NCBI RefSeq assembly: GCF_013753875.1
Contig: NZ_SMDS01000016.1
Span: 186,001-250,000 of the forward strand
Length of the DNA stretch: 64,000 bases
Direction: 5' to 3'
Source: Candidatus Pantoea persica
GTDB lineage: Bacteria > Pseudomonadota > Gammaproteobacteria > Enterobacterales > Enterobacteriaceae
The notes beneath the pieces are model-generated. The model had not been told where the DNA came from. It did not search any database and was given only the letters and a program-made list of their open reading frames with translations. The position numbers and the translations under genes were made by a program. Positions 51,659 through 63,876 of this stretch are shown one piece after another. The number at the start of each line of letters is the position of its first letter. Position 1 is the stretch's first letter.

Positions 51659-52622
51659 AATTATCGAATCCCTTATGGCTGAAGGTCACCGGCTTGCCGT
51701 GCTCCAGTAGCGTCAGCCCTTCTGCTTCCGGCATCAGCTGGCCGATGCAGGTAAAGGGCACGCCGAGGTGGCCCAGCGCGACGTCGAGCGCACCGCGGTT
51801 CATCTCCGGCACGGTAAAGCAGAGCTCATAATCTTCGCCGCCGCTCAGCGCCCAGCGCAGCACCTGCTCCGGCTCGAAGTGGTCGCGCAGCGCTGACGAC
51901 AGCGGTAGCGCTTCTAGATTGAGCCGCGCGCCGCAGCCGCTCGCCTTGAGGATATGGCCGAGATCGGAAATCAGGCCGTCAGAGAGGTCGATTGCCGCCG
52001 AGGCGAGCGAACACAGCGCCTGACCCTGCAGGATGCGAGGCATCGGGCGCAGATGGCGCTTGATCAGTACCTCATACACCGCCGGATCGTCGATGCGGCG
52101 ATGATACTGCAGCAGCGCCAGCCCCGCCGCGCTGTCGCCCAGCGTGCCGGTCACATAGATCCAGTCGCCCGGCTTCGCGCCGGAACGCTTCAGCGCGCGG
52201 CCCTGCGGCACCAGGCCGTGGATGCCGAGCGTCAGGCTCAGCGGGCCGCGCGTGGTATCGCCGCCCACTAGTTGCATATCGTAATACTCCAGCAGCTCGA
52301 ACAGGCTTTCGCTGAAGGCTTTCAGCCAGCTCTCGTCGACCTCCGGCAGCGTCAGCGCCAGCGTCAGCCACGCCGGATCGGCGCCCATGGCCGCCAGATC
52401 GCTGAGGTTGACCGCCAGCGCCTTATAGCCGAGATCGGCAGGATGGATATCGCGTAAAAAGTGGACGCCCGCCACCAGCGTATCGGTGCTGATCGCCAGT
52501 GTCTGTTTCTCCGGCACGCTCAGCAGCGCGCAGTCGTCGCCGATGCCGGTGTCGACATTCCGGCAGCTGCGAGTTCTGCGATTGAAGTAGCGTGCGATGA
52601 GTTCGAATTCGCTACAGGACAT
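51645..52622 (-). CDS. thiL: Thiamine-monophosphate kinase
   Basis: A 325-residue enzyme ([89 protein letters not shown]). It makes thiamine diphosphate from the monophosphate. It lies downstream of nusB with a hairpin between. It is intact. Confidence 0.96.
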   Translation of the reverse strand: MSCSEFELIARYFNRRTRSCRNVDTGIGDDCALLSVPEKQTLAISTDTLVAGVHFLRDIHPADLGYKALAVNLSDLAAMGADPAWLTLALTLPEVDESWLKAFSESLFELLEYYDMQLVGGDTTRGPLSLTLGIHGLVPQGRALKRSGAKPGDWIYVTGTLGDSAAGLALLQYHRRIDDPAVYEVLIKRHLRPMPRILQGQALCSLASAAIDLSDGLISDLGHILKASGCGARLNLEALPLSSALRDHFEPEQVLRWALSGGEDYELCFTVPEMNRGALDVALGHLGVPFTCIGQLMPEAEGLTLLEHGKPVTFSHKGFDNFDAK

Positions 52623-52644
52623 AATTGCGTTCCGCTTACAGATG

Positions 52645-52670
52645 AAAAAAGGCCGGCAAGCTGGCCTTTT
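52645..52670 (-). terminator. Hairpin between nusB and thiL
   Basis: On the minus strand AAAAGGCCAGC-TT-GCCGGCCTTTTTT, with one A-C mismatch in the stem. It could terminate or attenuate transcription from nusB into thiL. Confidence 0.75.
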
Positions 52671-52672
52671 AC

Positions 52673-53092
52673 TTATTTGCGATTGAGTCGAATTTTTGGA
52701 GTGGCTTTATCCAGCACGCCGTTGACAAACTTGTGGCTGTCTTCAGCGCCAAACACTTTGGCCAGCTCAATGCCTTCGTTAATGGCCACTTTGTAGGGCA
52801 CATCATCGCGCTTGCTCAGCTCATACAGCGAAATACGCAGAATCGCTTTTTCGACCTGGCCCAGCTCTTCCAGCTGGCGCGACAGGTAAGGTTTCATCAG
52901 CCCATCCAGGTACGCGCTGTTGGTCGCCACACCGGACAGCAGTTCGCGGAAATAGGTAATGTCGACGTCTTTGACGTCTTGTTCCGCCAGAAACTGGTAT
53001 TCCACATCGGCAATGTCGTTATTGGATAACTGCCAGGAGTAGAGCGCCTGGACAGCGCACTCGCGGGCGCGACGACGAGTAGCAGGTTTCAC
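52673..53092 (-). CDS. nusB: Transcription antitermination factor NusB
   Basis: A 139-residue all-helical protein ([69 protein letters not shown]). With NusE it binds boxA in rRNA operons. It is 19 bp downstream of ribH. It is intact and the E. coli length. Confidence 0.97.
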   Translation of the reverse strand: MKPATRRRARECAVQALYSWQLSNNDIADVEYQFLAEQDVKDVDITYFRELLSGVATNSAYLDGLMKPYLSRQLEELGQVEKAILRISLYELSKRDDVPYKVAINEGIELAKVFGAEDSHKFVNGVLDKATPKIRLNRK

Positions 53093-53111
53093 AAAATTCC
53101 CCTTACAAAAA

Positions 53112-53582
53112 TCAGGCTTTAATGGTTTTCAATACGTTAATCATTTCGAGTGCGGTCAGGGCCGCTTCGGCGCCTTTGTTACCCGCTTTAGTACCGGCAC
53201 GCTCAATAGCCTGCTCGATGTTTTCCGTGGTCAGCACACCGAAGGTAACCGGGATTTCGCTGGTCATCGCCACGTTAGCAATGCCAGAGCTCGCTTCGCC
53301 GGCCACGTACTCAAAGTGCGCAGTGCCGCCGCGAATAACGGTGCCCAGCGCCACGATGGCATCGTGCTTGCCGCTGTTGGCCAGCACGCGCGCTGCCAGC
53401 GGCAGTTCGTACGCGCCAGGCACCCAGACCACGGTGATGTTTTCATCTTTCACCTGGCCGATACGTTTCAGGGCGTCGATAGCGCCGTACAGCAGGCTGT
53501 CGTTAATGAAGTTGTTAAAACGCGCGATGACGATGGCAACATTGGCCTCAGGCGTAGCAACAGCAGCTTCGATAACTTTCAT
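53112..53582 (-). CDS. ribH: 6,7-dimethyl-8-ribityllumazine synthase
   Basis: A 156-residue subunit that forms the icosahedral synthase. It has [26 protein letters not shown] and [17 protein letters not shown] with the catalytic His. It condenses the pyrimidinedione from RibD with dihydroxybutanone phosphate. It sits between ribD and nusB in the standard operon. It is intact. Confidence 0.97.
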   Translation of the reverse strand: MKVIEAAVATPEANVAIVIARFNNFINDSLLYGAIDALKRIGQVKDENITVVWVPGAYELPLAARVLANSGKHDAIVALGTVIRGGTAHFEYVAGEASSGIANVAMTSEIPVTFGVLTTENIEQAIERAGTKAGNKGAEAALTALEMINVLKTIKA

Positions 53583-53679
53583 AATTATCCTTTCAGGGTT
53601 TTGTTATGGCCCCGCCCCGCAGGGGGGGGGCGGATTCTATCACACTCTTTGGCGACGTGCTCTCGCTTTTCCGCCACAA

Positions 53680-54783
53680 TCAGCGTGGCGTCAGCGTCAG
53701 GCGCAGATCGGGGCCGACCTGACGCACGTCGCGGAATGAAAAGGCCGGCGCGTCAGCCAGCTGCTGCAGACCCGGCAGCTGGCACAGGCCGCGCGCGGCG
53801 TCGCCCAGCAGCCTCGGCGCTAGGTAGAGGATCAGCTCGTCGACCACGCCCGCCGTCAGCAGCGCGCCGGCCAGCGAGGCGCCCGCTTCGACCCAGACGC
53901 TGTTTACCTGCCGCTTGCCCAACAGCATCATCAACGCCACTAGGTCGAGCTGCGTATCACGGCGCGGCACGGCGATCTGCGCCACGCTCGCAGGCCAGGC
54001 ATGCTCATCCGGAACGGCGCACATCAGCCAGGTTTCGCCCGGCTGCGCGATCAGCTTGTGCTGCGGCGTGACCCGATTCTGGCTGTCGATAATAACGCGC
54101 AGCGGCTGGCGCAGCGCGCTGGCGTCGAGCTGCGCCTGCGTCTCCGCGTCCAGCTCGTCCCAGCGCACGGTAAGCAAGGGATCGTCCGCCAGCACGGTGG
54201 CGCTACTGCTGAGAATAGCGGAACTTTGCGCCCGCAGGCGCTGCACGTCGCGACGCGCGGTGGCGGAGGTGATCCACTGGCTTTCGCCGCTCGCCATCGC
54301 GGTGCGGCCATCCAGCGACGCGCCGAGCTTGAGTTGCACAAAGGGAAAGCCGGTGCGCATGCGCTTCAGGAAGCCGCGATTCAGCGCTTCCGCCTCCGCC
54401 ATCATCAGCCCGTGGCTGACCTCAATGCCCGCCTGCTGCAGCCGGTAAAGGCCGCGTCCGGCGACCTGCGGATTGGGATCCTGCATCGCCGCCACCACGC
54501 GGCTGACGCCAGCGGCGATCAGGACGTCGCAGCACGGCGGCGTGCAGCCATGATGACTGCACGGCTCCAGCGTGACGTAGGCGGTGGCGCCGCGCGCCTT
54601 CTCGCCCGCCATGCGCAGCGCGTGCACCTCGGCGTGCGGCTCGCCCGCGCGCTGGTGCCAGCCTTCGCCGACCACCTCGCCGTCGCGCACGATCACGCAG
54701 CCCACATTGGGATTCGGCGTGGTGGTAAAGCGGCCGCGGCGCGCCAGCTCGATTGCGCGCGCCATATAGCGTTCGTCGGTCAT
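53680..54783 (-). CDS. ribD: Bifunctional riboflavin deaminase/reductase RibD
   Basis: A 367-residue protein. The N-terminal cytidine-deaminase-like domain has zinc ligands His50 (EPHAEVHAL), Cys75 and Cys84. The motif reads PCSHHGCTPPC; E. coli has Arg where residue 80 is Cys here. The C-terminal reductase domain has QLKLGASLDGRTAMASGESQWIT, NSVWVEAGASLAGALL and DELILYLAPRLLGD. It performs the second and third steps of riboflavin synthesis. It is full length, 2 bp after nrdR. Confidence 0.96.
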   Translation of the reverse strand: MTDERYMARAIELARRGRFTTTPNPNVGCVIVRDGEVVGEGWHQRAGEPHAEVHALRMAGEKARGATAYVTLEPCSHHGCTPPCCDVLIAAGVSRVVAAMQDPNPQVAGRGLYRLQQAGIEVSHGLMMAEAEALNRGFLKRMRTGFPFVQLKLGASLDGRTAMASGESQWITSATARRDVQRLRAQSSAILSSSATVLADDPLLTVRWDELDAETQAQLDASALRQPLRVIIDSQNRVTPQHKLIAQPGETWLMCAVPDEHAWPASVAQIAVPRRDTQLDLVALMMLLGKRQVNSVWVEAGASLAGALLTAGVVDELILYLAPRLLGDAARGLCQLPGLQQLADAPAFSFRDVRQVGPDLRLTLTPR

Positions 54784-54785
54784 GG

Positions 54786-55235
54786 TTAATCCTGTAGCCT
54801 GGCAATCTCGGCGCCGAAATCGCGGATATCTTCGAAGCTGCGATAAACCGAGGCGAAGCGAATATAGGCTACCTTATCGAGCTTTTTCAGCTCATCCATT
54901 ACCAGATTGCCGATCAGCTTGCTGGAGATCTCGCGCTCGCCGGTGGCGCGCAGCTGGGTTTTGATATGGTTGACCGCGCTCTCCACCGCGTCGGCGCTAA
55001 CCGGACGCTTCTCCAGCGCCTTCATCATGCCGCTGCTGAGCTTGTCTTCATTGAAAGGTTCGCGCACGTCATTGCTTTTCACTACCCGCGGCATCACCAG
55101 CTCCGCCACCTCAAAGGTGGTAAAGCGCTCGTGGCACACCAGACACTGACGGCGGCGGCGCACGGAAGAGCCTTCGCTAACCAGACGGGAATCAATAACT
55201 TTGGTGTCCACAGCGGAGCAAAATGGGCAGTGCAT
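54786..55235 (-). CDS. nrdR: Ribonucleotide reductase repressor NrdR
   Basis: A 149-residue protein with an N-terminal zinc ribbon ([34 protein letters not shown]) and an ATP-cone ([19 protein letters not shown]). It represses nrd operons according to dATP/ATP. It is the first gene of the nrdR-ribD-ribH-nusB operon. It is intact. Confidence 0.97.
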   Translation of the reverse strand: MHCPFCSAVDTKVIDSRLVSEGSSVRRRRQCLVCHERFTTFEVAELVMPRVVKSNDVREPFNEDKLSSGMMKALEKRPVSADAVESAVNHIKTQLRATGEREISSKLIGNLVMDELKKLDKVAYIRFASVYRSFEDIRDFGAEIARLQD

Positions 55236-55403
55236 GACCTTTCCTGACGCAAATAAATAGGCCGTACAGTGTAGCGCGAATGAGTTGTCAACAAAACGTA
55301 TAAGCGTGCCTTTTGGCTACCGGCAGCAGACGTAGCGAGAAAATGTCTATGCTTAGTGGTGTCGCCAGTCGGGCGGCTGACACCATAACCATCTGGAGGA
55401 TAT

Positions 55404-55800
55404 ATGGGTTTGTTTAACTTTGTGAAAGAGGCGGGCGAAAAACTGTGAGACGCAGTATCCGGCTATGACGATGCCAGCAAAAAGCTGAAAGATCACATCG
55501 ACAAGCTGGGCTTACCAGACAGCGACAAAGTCAACGTGGCGGTAAACGGCGACACGGTTACCGTAAGTGGCGGCGGGCAACGTCGCAGGCATCACCAAAG
55601 TGGACGATCAGGTTAAAGTGACCGACAGTGCGCCAGAAGCGGAATTCTACACCGTGAAAAAAGGCGACACCCTGAGCGCCATCTCGAAGGCCGTCTACGG
55701 CAACCCCAACGAGTACAATAAAATCTTCGAAGCCAACAAGCCCATTCTGTCGCACCCGGATAAAATCTATCCCGGCTAGGTATTGCGTATTCCTAAATAA
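55404..55800 (+). pseudogene. BON-LysM protein (YgaU/Kbp-like), broken
   Basis: MGLFNFVKEAGEK then TGA at 55446 in place of Trp, a BON-like middle part (DKLGLPDSDKVNVAVNGDTVTV), a frameshift near 55570, then the LysM domain ([37 protein letters not shown]) and a TAG at 55777 before VLRIPK. It resembles E. coli YgaU/Kbp, a potassium-binding protein. TGGAGGATAT is a good ribosome binding site. Confidence 0.88.
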
Positions 55801-55815
55801 CGGACAAGGACTTTT

Positions 55816-56388
55816 ATTATCGGGACGGTTTGGGCGCCGCTGGCGTTCGCCGTAGCACTATTGAGCGGCTGTAGCTCAACGCCCGCCAATCCGCAGGTGA
55901 AACAGCCACATCAGGAAGTGAGCCAGCTGAATCAGGATATGCGCCACCTGACCAGTCAGGCCGGCGCCATCGAAATCCAGGACCAGCTGAACAGCCACTC
56001 CACCCAGGGCGCCTGGCTGGTGCCGCAGGCCAATACCCCGGTCGAGCTGCAAACCCAGCTCGGTACGCTGCGCCTGTTGCTGACGCGCCTGGCCGCAGAA
56101 GCGAGCGGCGCACGCGCCAACCTTACCCTTAGCGCCACCGGCGACGGCACGGTTCCCACGCTGCGCGCGCGCGTGGTGTAGGGCGAGCGCGATCCGGCCA
56201 CCGGCAAGCCGCTCGAGGCAAGCAGCCTGAGCCAGACCATCGAGGTGCCGGCCTCTCTGCTGCCGCGCACCTCGGTGACGGTGCCGCTGCGCCTGAGCGA
56301 CTTCGCGCCGAATCAGCTTAGCTTTGTGCGCGTGCATGACGTGGTGGGCGACGCACCCGCCGAGCCGACCGCATCCGCCGCGCAGTAA
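55816..56388 (+). pseudogene. yajI: DUF3251 lipoprotein YajI, start lost and TAG
   Basis: A lipoprotein signal (APLAFAVALLSGCSST) is followed by EVSQLNQDMRHLTSQAGAIE, NTPVELQTQLGTLRLLL and, after TAG at 56179 (probably Trp), GERDPATGKPLEASSLSQTIE to the end. The likely initiator at 55816 is ATT, correctly spaced after CAAGGA, so an ATG seems to have mutated. The position between nrdR and secF fits yajI. Function is unknown. Confidence 0.8.
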
Positions 56389-56403
56389 GCGAAGCGCCCG
56401 AAT

Positions 56404-56436
56404 AAAAGGGGCTACCCATTGGCAGCCCCTTTTTTA
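56404..56436. terminator. Bidirectional terminator between yajI and secF
   Basis: AAAAGGGGCT-ACCCATTGGC-AGCCCCTTTT with a T run beyond. It can serve both convergent units. Confidence 0.88.
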
Positions 56437-56449
56437 TTACGCTTGCGCG

Positions 56450-57418
56450 TTACGGCAGAATCGAAGGCTGATCCGCGCCCTCTTTCTCTACCTTCTGCAC
56501 CAGCATATTTTCGCGCTTCATGCCCAGCTTCAGCGCCAGCGCGGAAGAGACATAAATCGACGAAACGGTGCCGATAGCGACGCCGATCAGCATGGTCAGC
56601 GAGAAGCCTTTCAGCAGCGCGCCGCCAAAGACGAATAGGATCAGGGTCATCGCCAGCGTGATCAGCGAGGTAATCAGGGTACGGCTCAGCGTCTGAGTCA
56701 GCGAAACGTTAGTGATATCGTAAGAGGAGCCGCGACGGATCTTGCGGAAGTTCTCATGAATACGGTCGGAGACCACGATCTTATCGTTGAGCGAATAGCC
56801 GATCACCGACATTAGCGAGGCGACGATGGTCAGGTCGATCTCGATATGCGCCAGCGACAGGATGCCGCAGGTGATGATCACGTCGTGCGCCAGCGCCAGT
56901 ACGGTGCCGAGCGCCAGACACCACTCAAAGCGAAAGCCGATATAGATCAGGATGGCAATCAGCGCCGACAGCAGCGCCATTGCGCCCGCCTGCGCCAGAG
57001 CGCTGCCCACGCTCGGACCGACAAACTCAATACGCTTCACGGTGGCGTTTTGCTGCGCGGTCTGATTGATGATGGTGACAATCTTGTTGCCTAACTCCTG
57101 CCCCGCCGGACCGTCCATAGGTGCCATGCGCACCATCACGTCGCGGCTGCTGCCGAAGTTCTGCACAATAGGATCGGCATAGCCCGCTTTTTCCAGCCCG
57201 TCACGCAGCGTATCCAGATCGGCCGGTTTATCCAGGCTGATCTCAATGACCGTACCGCCGGTGAAGTCGAGGCCCCAGTTGAAACCGCGTACTGAGACCA
57301 TGGCGATAGACGCCACGATCAGCAGGCCGGAGATGATAAACGCCAGCGTGTCCCAGCGCATAAAGTCGACAACTTTACGCCCGTGGTTCAGCTGTTCAAT
57401 ATTGTATTCCTGTGCCAC
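56450..57418 (-). CDS. secF: Protein translocase subunit SecF
   Basis: A 322-residue six-helix protein with [18 protein letters not shown] in the first periplasmic domain and [22 protein letters not shown] between helices. It works with SecD and YajC to pull preproteins across using the proton motive force. It is 10 bp after secD and intact. Confidence 0.97.
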   Translation of the reverse strand: MAQEYNIEQLNHGRKVVDFMRWDTLAFIISGLLIVASIAMVSVRGFNWGLDFTGGTVIEISLDKPADLDTLRDGLEKAGYADPIVQNFGSSRDVMVRMAPMDGPAGQELGNKIVTIINQTAQQNATVKRIEFVGPSVGSALAQAGAMALLSALIAILIYIGFRFEWCLALGTVLALAHDVIITCGILSLAHIEIDLTIVASLMSVIGYSLNDKIVVSDRIHENFRKIRRGSSYDITNVSLTQTLSRTLITSLITLAMTLILFVFGGALLKGFSLTMLIGVAIGTVSSIYVSSALALKLGMKRENMLVQKVEKEGADQPSILP

Positions 57419-57428
57419 AACGCACTCC

Positions 57429-59276
57429 TCAGATAGACAGCTTGTTGATGCGTTTGCCGCCGTAGAGCAGGTTCACGATGGCGCGCGTGCCGACGATCGC
57501 GGTAAACATTGAGGTCGCGATACCAATTGCGGTGGTGATCGCGAAGCCCTTAATTAAACCGGTACCGACCGCATACAGGATTATGACCTTGATCAGCGTC
57601 GTGACGTTAGCGTCAACGATACTGGAGAAGGCGCCTTTGTAGCCTTCATGGATCGCCTGCTGCACGGAACGACCGTTTCTCAGCTCTTCCTTAATACGCT
57701 CGTTGATCAAGACGTTCGCATCCACCGCTACTGCCAACGTCAGCACTATACCGGCGATGCCCGGCATGGTAAGCGTCGCGCCAGGCAGCAGCGACATCAC
57801 GCCGACGATCAGCACCAGATTGCAGAGCAGCGCGCTGGTGGCGATCAGGCCGAACTTCTTATAGAACACCACCATAAACAGAATGGAGGCGATCAGGCCC
57901 CACAAGCAGGCTTCCAGACCCTGGGTGATGTTCTGCGCGCCCATGGTCGGGCCGATGGTGCGCTCTTCCACAATCTGAATTGGGGCGATCAGCGCACCCG
58001 CACGCAGCAGCAGCGACAGCTGACGCGCTTCGTTCGGGTTGTTGATGCCGGTGATGCGGAAGCTGTTGCCGAGGCGAGACTGGATATTGGCGACGTTGAT
58101 CACCTCTTCCTGCTTCACCAGCACCGCACGGCCGTTGGCGTCTTTCTTACCGCTGTCTTTGTACTCAACAAATAGGGTCGCTATCGGCTTGCCGATATTG
58201 TCCTTGGTGAAGGTAGACATGATATTGCCACCCGCGCCGTCCAGCGAGATATTCACCTGCTGCTGGTTGTACTCATCCATGCTCGACGTTGAGTCGGTGA
58301 TGTGGTCACCGGTCAAAATCACGCGCTTGTAGAGTACTACCGGCTGGCCTTCACGCGTCTGCTTCACTTCTGAGTCGCCCGGCACGCGGCCACTGGCGGC
58401 GGCAGTCGGATCGACGCTGGTGTTCACCAGACGGAACTCCAGGGTCGCGGTCGCGCCAAGGATCTCTTTCGCGCGCGCGGTATCCTGAATCCCCGGCAGC
58501 TCGACTACAATGCGGTCAGAGCCCTGAAGCTGCACTAGCGGTTCGGCAACGCCAAGCTGGTTCACGCGGTTACGCAGGATGTTGATGTTCTGCTGTACGG
58601 CATACTCGCGCGCTTCGCTGAGGCGCGCATCGCTCATCACCGCGCGCAGCGCGTCGCTGCCGCAGGAGGAGATCACCATGTCGCGGTGACGCGAGGTCAG
58701 CCAGTTCATCGCTTCGTCGCGGCTGTTGCCGTCGCGGAAGCGAATCTCTACGCCGTAGTTGGCAATCTTATTGACGTTGGTGTAAGGGATGTTTTTCTCG
58801 CGCAGATCGTTACGCAGGCTGTCGGCATTCTGCTCCTGCAGCTTGCCGAGCGCGGTGTCCATATCCACTTCCATCAGGAAGTGCACGCCGCCGCGCAGAT
58901 CCAGACCGAGCTTCATCGGCTCCGCCGCCAGCATGCTCAACCAGCGCGGCGTCGCCGGCGAAAGGTTCAGCGCGACAACATAATTTTCGCCAAGCTTGTT
59001 CACAATCGCTTCGCGGGCGCGCAGCTGCACGTCTGTATTGGCGAAGCGCGCCAGGATGGCGCCGTTTTCCAGCGCGAGGGATTTGCTCTGGATATTCTCT
59101 TGTTTTAACAGGTTCTGAATCTGATCCAACGTTTGCTCACTGGCGCCGCCGCCGCGCGCGCCAGTGATCTGAACAGCCGGATCCTCACCATACAGGTTGG
59201 GAAGCGCATAGAGCAGGCCGACGAGAATCACGACGACCAGCATGACGTACTTCCACAAAGGATAACGATTTAACAC
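57429..59276 (-). CDS. secD: Protein translocase subunit SecD
   Basis: A 615-residue protein: an N-terminal helix, a large periplasmic domain (P1: [16 protein letters not shown] to about residue 450) and six helices with [28 protein letters not shown] and [15 protein letters not shown]. It drives late steps of secretion with SecF. It is the second gene of yajC-secD-secF and intact. Confidence 0.97.
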   Translation of the reverse strand: MLNRYPLWKYVMLVVVILVGLLYALPNLYGEDPAVQITGARGGGASEQTLDQIQNLLKQENIQSKSLALENGAILARFANTDVQLRAREAIVNKLGENYVVALNLSPATPRWLSMLAAEPMKLGLDLRGGVHFLMEVDMDTALGKLQEQNADSLRNDLREKNIPYTNVNKIANYGVEIRFRDGNSRDEAMNWLTSRHRDMVISSCGSDALRAVMSDARLSEAREYAVQQNINILRNRVNQLGVAEPLVQLQGSDRIVVELPGIQDTARAKEILGATATLEFRLVNTSVDPTAAASGRVPGDSEVKQTREGQPVVLYKRVILTGDHITDSTSSMDEYNQQQVNISLDGAGGNIMSTFTKDNIGKPIATLFVEYKDSGKKDANGRAVLVKQEEVINVANIQSRLGNSFRITGINNPNEARQLSLLLRAGALIAPIQIVEERTIGPTMGAQNITQGLEACLWGLIASILFMVVFYKKFGLIATSALLCNLVLIVGVMSLLPGATLTMPGIAGIVLTLAVAVDANVLINERIKEELRNGRSVQQAIHEGYKGAFSSIVDANVTTLIKVIILYAVGTGLIKGFAITTAIGIATSMFTAIVGTRAIVNLLYGGKRINKLSI

Positions 59277-59301
59277 GGCAGTTCCCTTAGGGAAGTAAAA
59301 A

Positions 59302-59634
59302 TTAGAGCGCCTTCATCGTACCTTTCGGCAGGACGGCAGCCATGAAATCACGTTTGATAACCACTTCGTTCGTCTCGTTCAGGGCAATAGAAACATAGCC
59401 CGTCTCAGACACTTTGGTAACGCGACCCACCAGGCCACCGCTGGTCAGCACTTCGTCGCCTTTGGAGATCGATTCCATCAGCTTTTTGTGCTCTTTCGCA
59501 CGCTTCTGCTGGGGACGCAGGATCATGAAGTAGAAAATCAGGCCAAATACCACCAGCATAAGCACCAGAGAATACGGACTTCCCTGCGACGGTGCACCTG
59601 CGGCAGCCACGGCTTCAGAAATGAAAAAGCTCAT
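59302..59634 (-). CDS. yajC: Translocase accessory protein YajC
   Basis: A 110-residue single-helix protein ([22 protein letters not shown]) with a [14 protein letters not shown] cytoplasmic domain. It forms a complex with SecDF. It lies between tgt and secD. It is intact. Confidence 0.97.
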   Translation of the reverse strand: MSFFISEAVAAAGAPSQGSPYSLVLMLVVFGLIFYFMILRPQQKRAKEHKKLMESISKGDEVLTSGGLVGRVTKVSETGYVSIALNETNEVVIKRDFMAAVLPKGTMKAL

Positions 59635-59659
59635 TTAGTTTCCCTCATTGCTAGAATTA

Positions 59660-60820
<1,161 letters not shown>

Positions 60821-60861
60821 TTAAACAAGCGGTTTACGGCGCGGCCGTAAACCGGACATTA

Positions 60862-61932
60862 TCAAGCGCCGACTTTTTCCTGCGTCGCCTGCGGATTTTT
60901 GGTGATAAACATCGCGTCGCCGTAGCTGAAGAAGCGATAGGCTTCGGTGACCGCGGCCCGATAAGCCGCCATGGTGTGCTGATAGCCGGCGAAGGCCGAC
61001 ACCAGCATAATCAGGGTCGATTCCGGCAGATGGAAGTTAGTGATCAGCGCGTCGATTACCTGATACTCATAGCCCGTATAGATAAAGATCTGCGTGTCGT
61101 CGAAGAACGGCGCGATAAGTGCCTCACGGCTCGCCTGCGCGGCGCTCTCCAGCGAGCGCACCGAGGTGGTGCCGACGGCGACCACCCGGTTGCCGCGCGC
61201 CTTGCACGCCAGCACCGCGTCAACCACCTCCTGCGACACTTCGGCATACTCGGAGTGCATCACGTGATCTTCAATGCTGTCGACGCGCACCGGCTGAAAG
61301 GTGCCCGCGCCAACGTGCAGCGTCACGAACGCCATCTCGACGCCCTTCTCTCGCAGCGCCGCCAGCAGCGGCTCGTCAAAGTGCAGGCCGGCGGTCGGCG
61401 CCGCCACCGCGCCCGGCTTCTGGCTGTAGACGGTCTGGTACAGCTCGCGGTCCGCCTCTTCGTCCGGGCGATCGATATAGAGCGGCAGCGGCATATGGCC
61501 GACACTGTTGAGGATATCCAGCACCGCGCGCTCGTCGTCGAAAACAATCTCGAACAGCGCGTCGTGGCGCGCCACCATCGTGGCCTTCACGCTCTCGTCA
61601 TCGCCCAGCAGCAGCGCGGCGCCCGGCTTCGGCGCCTTGGAGGCGCGCACGTGCGCCAGCACATGCTTCTCGTCGAGCATCCGCTCTACCAGCATTTCGA
61701 TTTTGCCGCCTTTTGCCTTGCGGCCGTAGATGCGTGCCGGGATCACCCGCGTATTGTTGAATACCAGCAGATCGCCGGGATTTAGATTCTCCAGCACGTC
61801 GGTAAACACCCCGTGCGTCAGCTGCCCGCTCGGTCCGTCCAGCGACAGCAAGCGACAACCGCTGCGCTGCGCCTGCGGATAGTGGGCGATTAAAGATTCA
61901 GGCAACTCAAAAGCAAAATCGGCGACACGCAT
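60862..61932 (-). CDS. queA: S-adenosylmethionine:tRNA ribosyltransferase-isomerase
   Basis: A 356-residue protein from [16 protein letters not shown], the E. coli length; upstream in-frame codons to 62019 are ignored. It has [63 protein letters not shown] and [13 protein letters not shown]. It converts preQ1 in tRNA to epoxyqueuosine. With queC and tgt it shows the queuosine route is retained. It is intact. Confidence 0.96.
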   Translation of the reverse strand: MRVADFAFELPESLIAHYPQAQRSGCRLLSLDGPSGQLTHGVFTDVLENLNPGDLLVFNNTRVIPARIYGRKAKGGKIEMLVERMLDEKHVLAHVRASKAPKPGAALLLGDDESVKATMVARHDALFEIVFDDERAVLDILNSVGHMPLPLYIDRPDEEADRELYQTVYSQKPGAVAAPTAGLHFDEPLLAALREKGVEMAFVTLHVGAGTFQPVRVDSIEDHVMHSEYAEVSQEVVDAVLACKARGNRVVAVGTTSVRSLESAAQASREALIAPFFDDTQIFIYTGYEYQVIDALITNFHLPESTLIMLVSAFAGYQHTMAAYRAAVTEAYRFFSYGDAMFITKNPQATQEKVGA

Positions 61933-62037
61933 GGCTAACTTCTTACTCAGGCATAAAAACAGGCGGCACAGTTTAGCGGAAAAGCGGCCAATTCTGAACA
62001 ACTGGCTGCGCGTTCGCACTTCTGGCTATAATGCGGC

Positions 62038-62561
62038 ATGAACTTTCTTGCCCATCTTTACCTCGCCCACCTCGCCGACAGCTCGCTGCTTGGCAACCTG
62101 CTGGCCGATTTCGTGCGCGGAAACCCGCACAAGCAGTGGCCGACGCCGGTTGCCGAGGGCATTCTGATCCACCGCCGGCTGGATGCGATGACCGACGCCC
62201 TGCCTGAGGCCAAAGAGGCGCGTCCGCTGTTTCGTCCCGAGACGCGCCGCGTCGCACCCATTACGCTTGACGTGGTGTGGGATCATTTTCTCGCGCGCCA
62301 CTGGACGCACATCTGCCCAGAGATGTCGCTGGACGCCTTCACGCACTTCGCTGAACAGCGCATCGTGCCGCAGCTGGCGGGCACGCCGAAAGGCTTTCAG
62401 GCGCTGAACACGGTGATGTGGCGCGAACGCTGGTTCGCACACTACGCCGAGCCGACGCGCATGGCGCGCGTGCTGAACGGCATGGCCCACGGCCGCGCCT
62501 CGCCGCGCTGAGCGACTCCTATCACAATTTCACCGACCACTACGCCCAGCTGGAGACGCTC
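62038..62561 (+). pseudogene. acpH: Acyl carrier protein phosphodiesterase, frameshifted and 3'-deleted
   Basis: MNFLAHLYLAHLADSSLLGNL, LADFVRGNPHKQWP and RRVAPITLDVVWDHFLARHW match AcpH. After GMAHGRA the frame shifts (near 62503) and SDSYHNFTDHYAQLETLL follows. The last ~20 codons are gone and the sequence runs directly into the coding part of the next gene. AcpH removes phosphopantetheine from ACP. Confidence 0.88.
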
Positions 62562-63343
62562 TTGACGCGCGTTATCGCTATGCCTGTGAAATTGCCCGGG
62601 CGGCGGCCAGCCGCGCCTGGTCGTGGTATCAGCAGCGCCAGCAGCTGGTGGTGGAACACAAGCGGGATCTTCAGGATGTGGTCAGCGAGGCGGACCGCAA
62701 TGTCGAAGCGCTGATCAAGACCCTGATCGCCGAGCGCTTCCCGGAAGATGCGGTGCTGGGCGAAGAGAGCGGTGGCGACGTCGAAGGCGCCAGCTGGGTC
62801 TGGGTGGTAGACCTTGTCGACGGCACCGCCTGTTTTGTTAACGGGTTGCATAACTGGTGCGTCTCGCTGGCCGTGCTCTACAACGGCGAAGCGGTGATCG
62901 GCGCGGTGTGCGATCCCAACCATCATGAGCTTTTTCACGCCTACGTTGGCCAGGGCACCTGGGTCAACGAGACGCGGCTGCAGGCGCACGGCGCGCAGCA
63001 TCTCAGCGAAGGCGTGCTGGGATTCAGCAACTCCAGCCGCGCACCGGCGCAGCAGACCGCCTGCTTCCTTGAGAGGCTGCTGGAACAGGGCGGCATGTTC
63101 GTGCGCATCGGCTCCGGCGCGCTCACCTCCGCCGCGGGCCGCTTGATTGGCTACTACGAAGCGCATATGAACCCCTGGGACAGCCTGCCGGGCATCGTCC
63201 TGATGCGCGAGGCGGGCGGCGTCACCAATGACTATCTGGCCAACAACGGCCTGAAAAAAGGCAATCCGGTGCTGCTGGCCAACCAGGCCATCTATGCGCA
63301 AATCAATGCGCTGCTGGAGCCTGACGCTCTTGAACAAGCATAG
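62562..63343 (+). pseudogene. Inositol monophosphatase family protein, start lost
   Basis: The frame is open from inside the acpH remnant: DARYRYACEIARAAASRAW, DLQDVVSEADRNVEALIK, the metal motifs VLGEESGG and VDLVDGTACFVNG, and NPWDSLPGIVLMREAGG. The usual motif DPxDGT has Leu instead of Pro. No ATG is available before residue 30; GTG at 62648 would give 231 residues lacking the first helix. The upstream deletion seems to have removed its start. Only the start is clearly damaged, so weak expression is possible. Confidence 0.75.
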
Positions 63344-63876
63344 CCGTTCAACAGACGGCTCCGTGGCCGGAATGCAAAAGTGACGACGCCACACGTAGCC
63401 CGCTAAACAGACACAGACCGCGCCATACTCTGAACGCGGGCGGTAGGCGCCACATCGCCACACCTTCCGCGACGCAGACAATAACGCCGCGCCCCGGCCC
63501 GTTTAGGGCACGTCTCAGGGATGAGGCGCGTCGCGGGCCGGGCGCGCAGGGGAGGCTTAAGCGACCTGCGACGGCGCCTGTCACTCACGCCAGCGCGCGG
63601 CACTGCTTTACCTCACAACAACGCCACTTATCGGTCGCCTTTTATCCTTCATCGCCGCTACACCATTTTTTCCGCGCCGGTGCGAACTTTTCTATATTCG
63701 CGGTGGCCTGATTTCCTTAGCCTTTTTTGACTTAAAATAAGCCCGTCAATCATCCCTTTATCACTCTTTTTTACTTTTGCTTATTTCGACGACTCGGGTT
63801 CGCCGATTTTTTATTCGCGGCGCGTCAATAATCTTCGCAGTATGAAAACGGCTGCCGAAAAACAGGGGAACCGATA
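63344..63876. other. 533-bp intergenic region with a palindromic repeat
   Basis: There is no credible gene. The left half is GC-rich and holds the second copy of the palindromic element (63496-63539). The right half (from about 63640) is AT-richer and presumably holds the promoter of the following acyltransferase gene. Open frames here are short and in mixed phases. Confidence 0.6.
63496..63539. repeat. Palindromic intergenic element, copy 2
   Basis: GGCCCG ... CTCAGGGATGAG ... CGGGCC, the same outer arms and hairpin core as at 51050-51099, with different spacer bases. Confidence 0.75.

Noticed and set aside
53600-53640. Possible riboswitch upstream of ribH (GC-rich hairpin)
   Set aside because: Only a short CCGCCCC...GGGGCGG hairpin; none of the conserved FMN-element helices are present.
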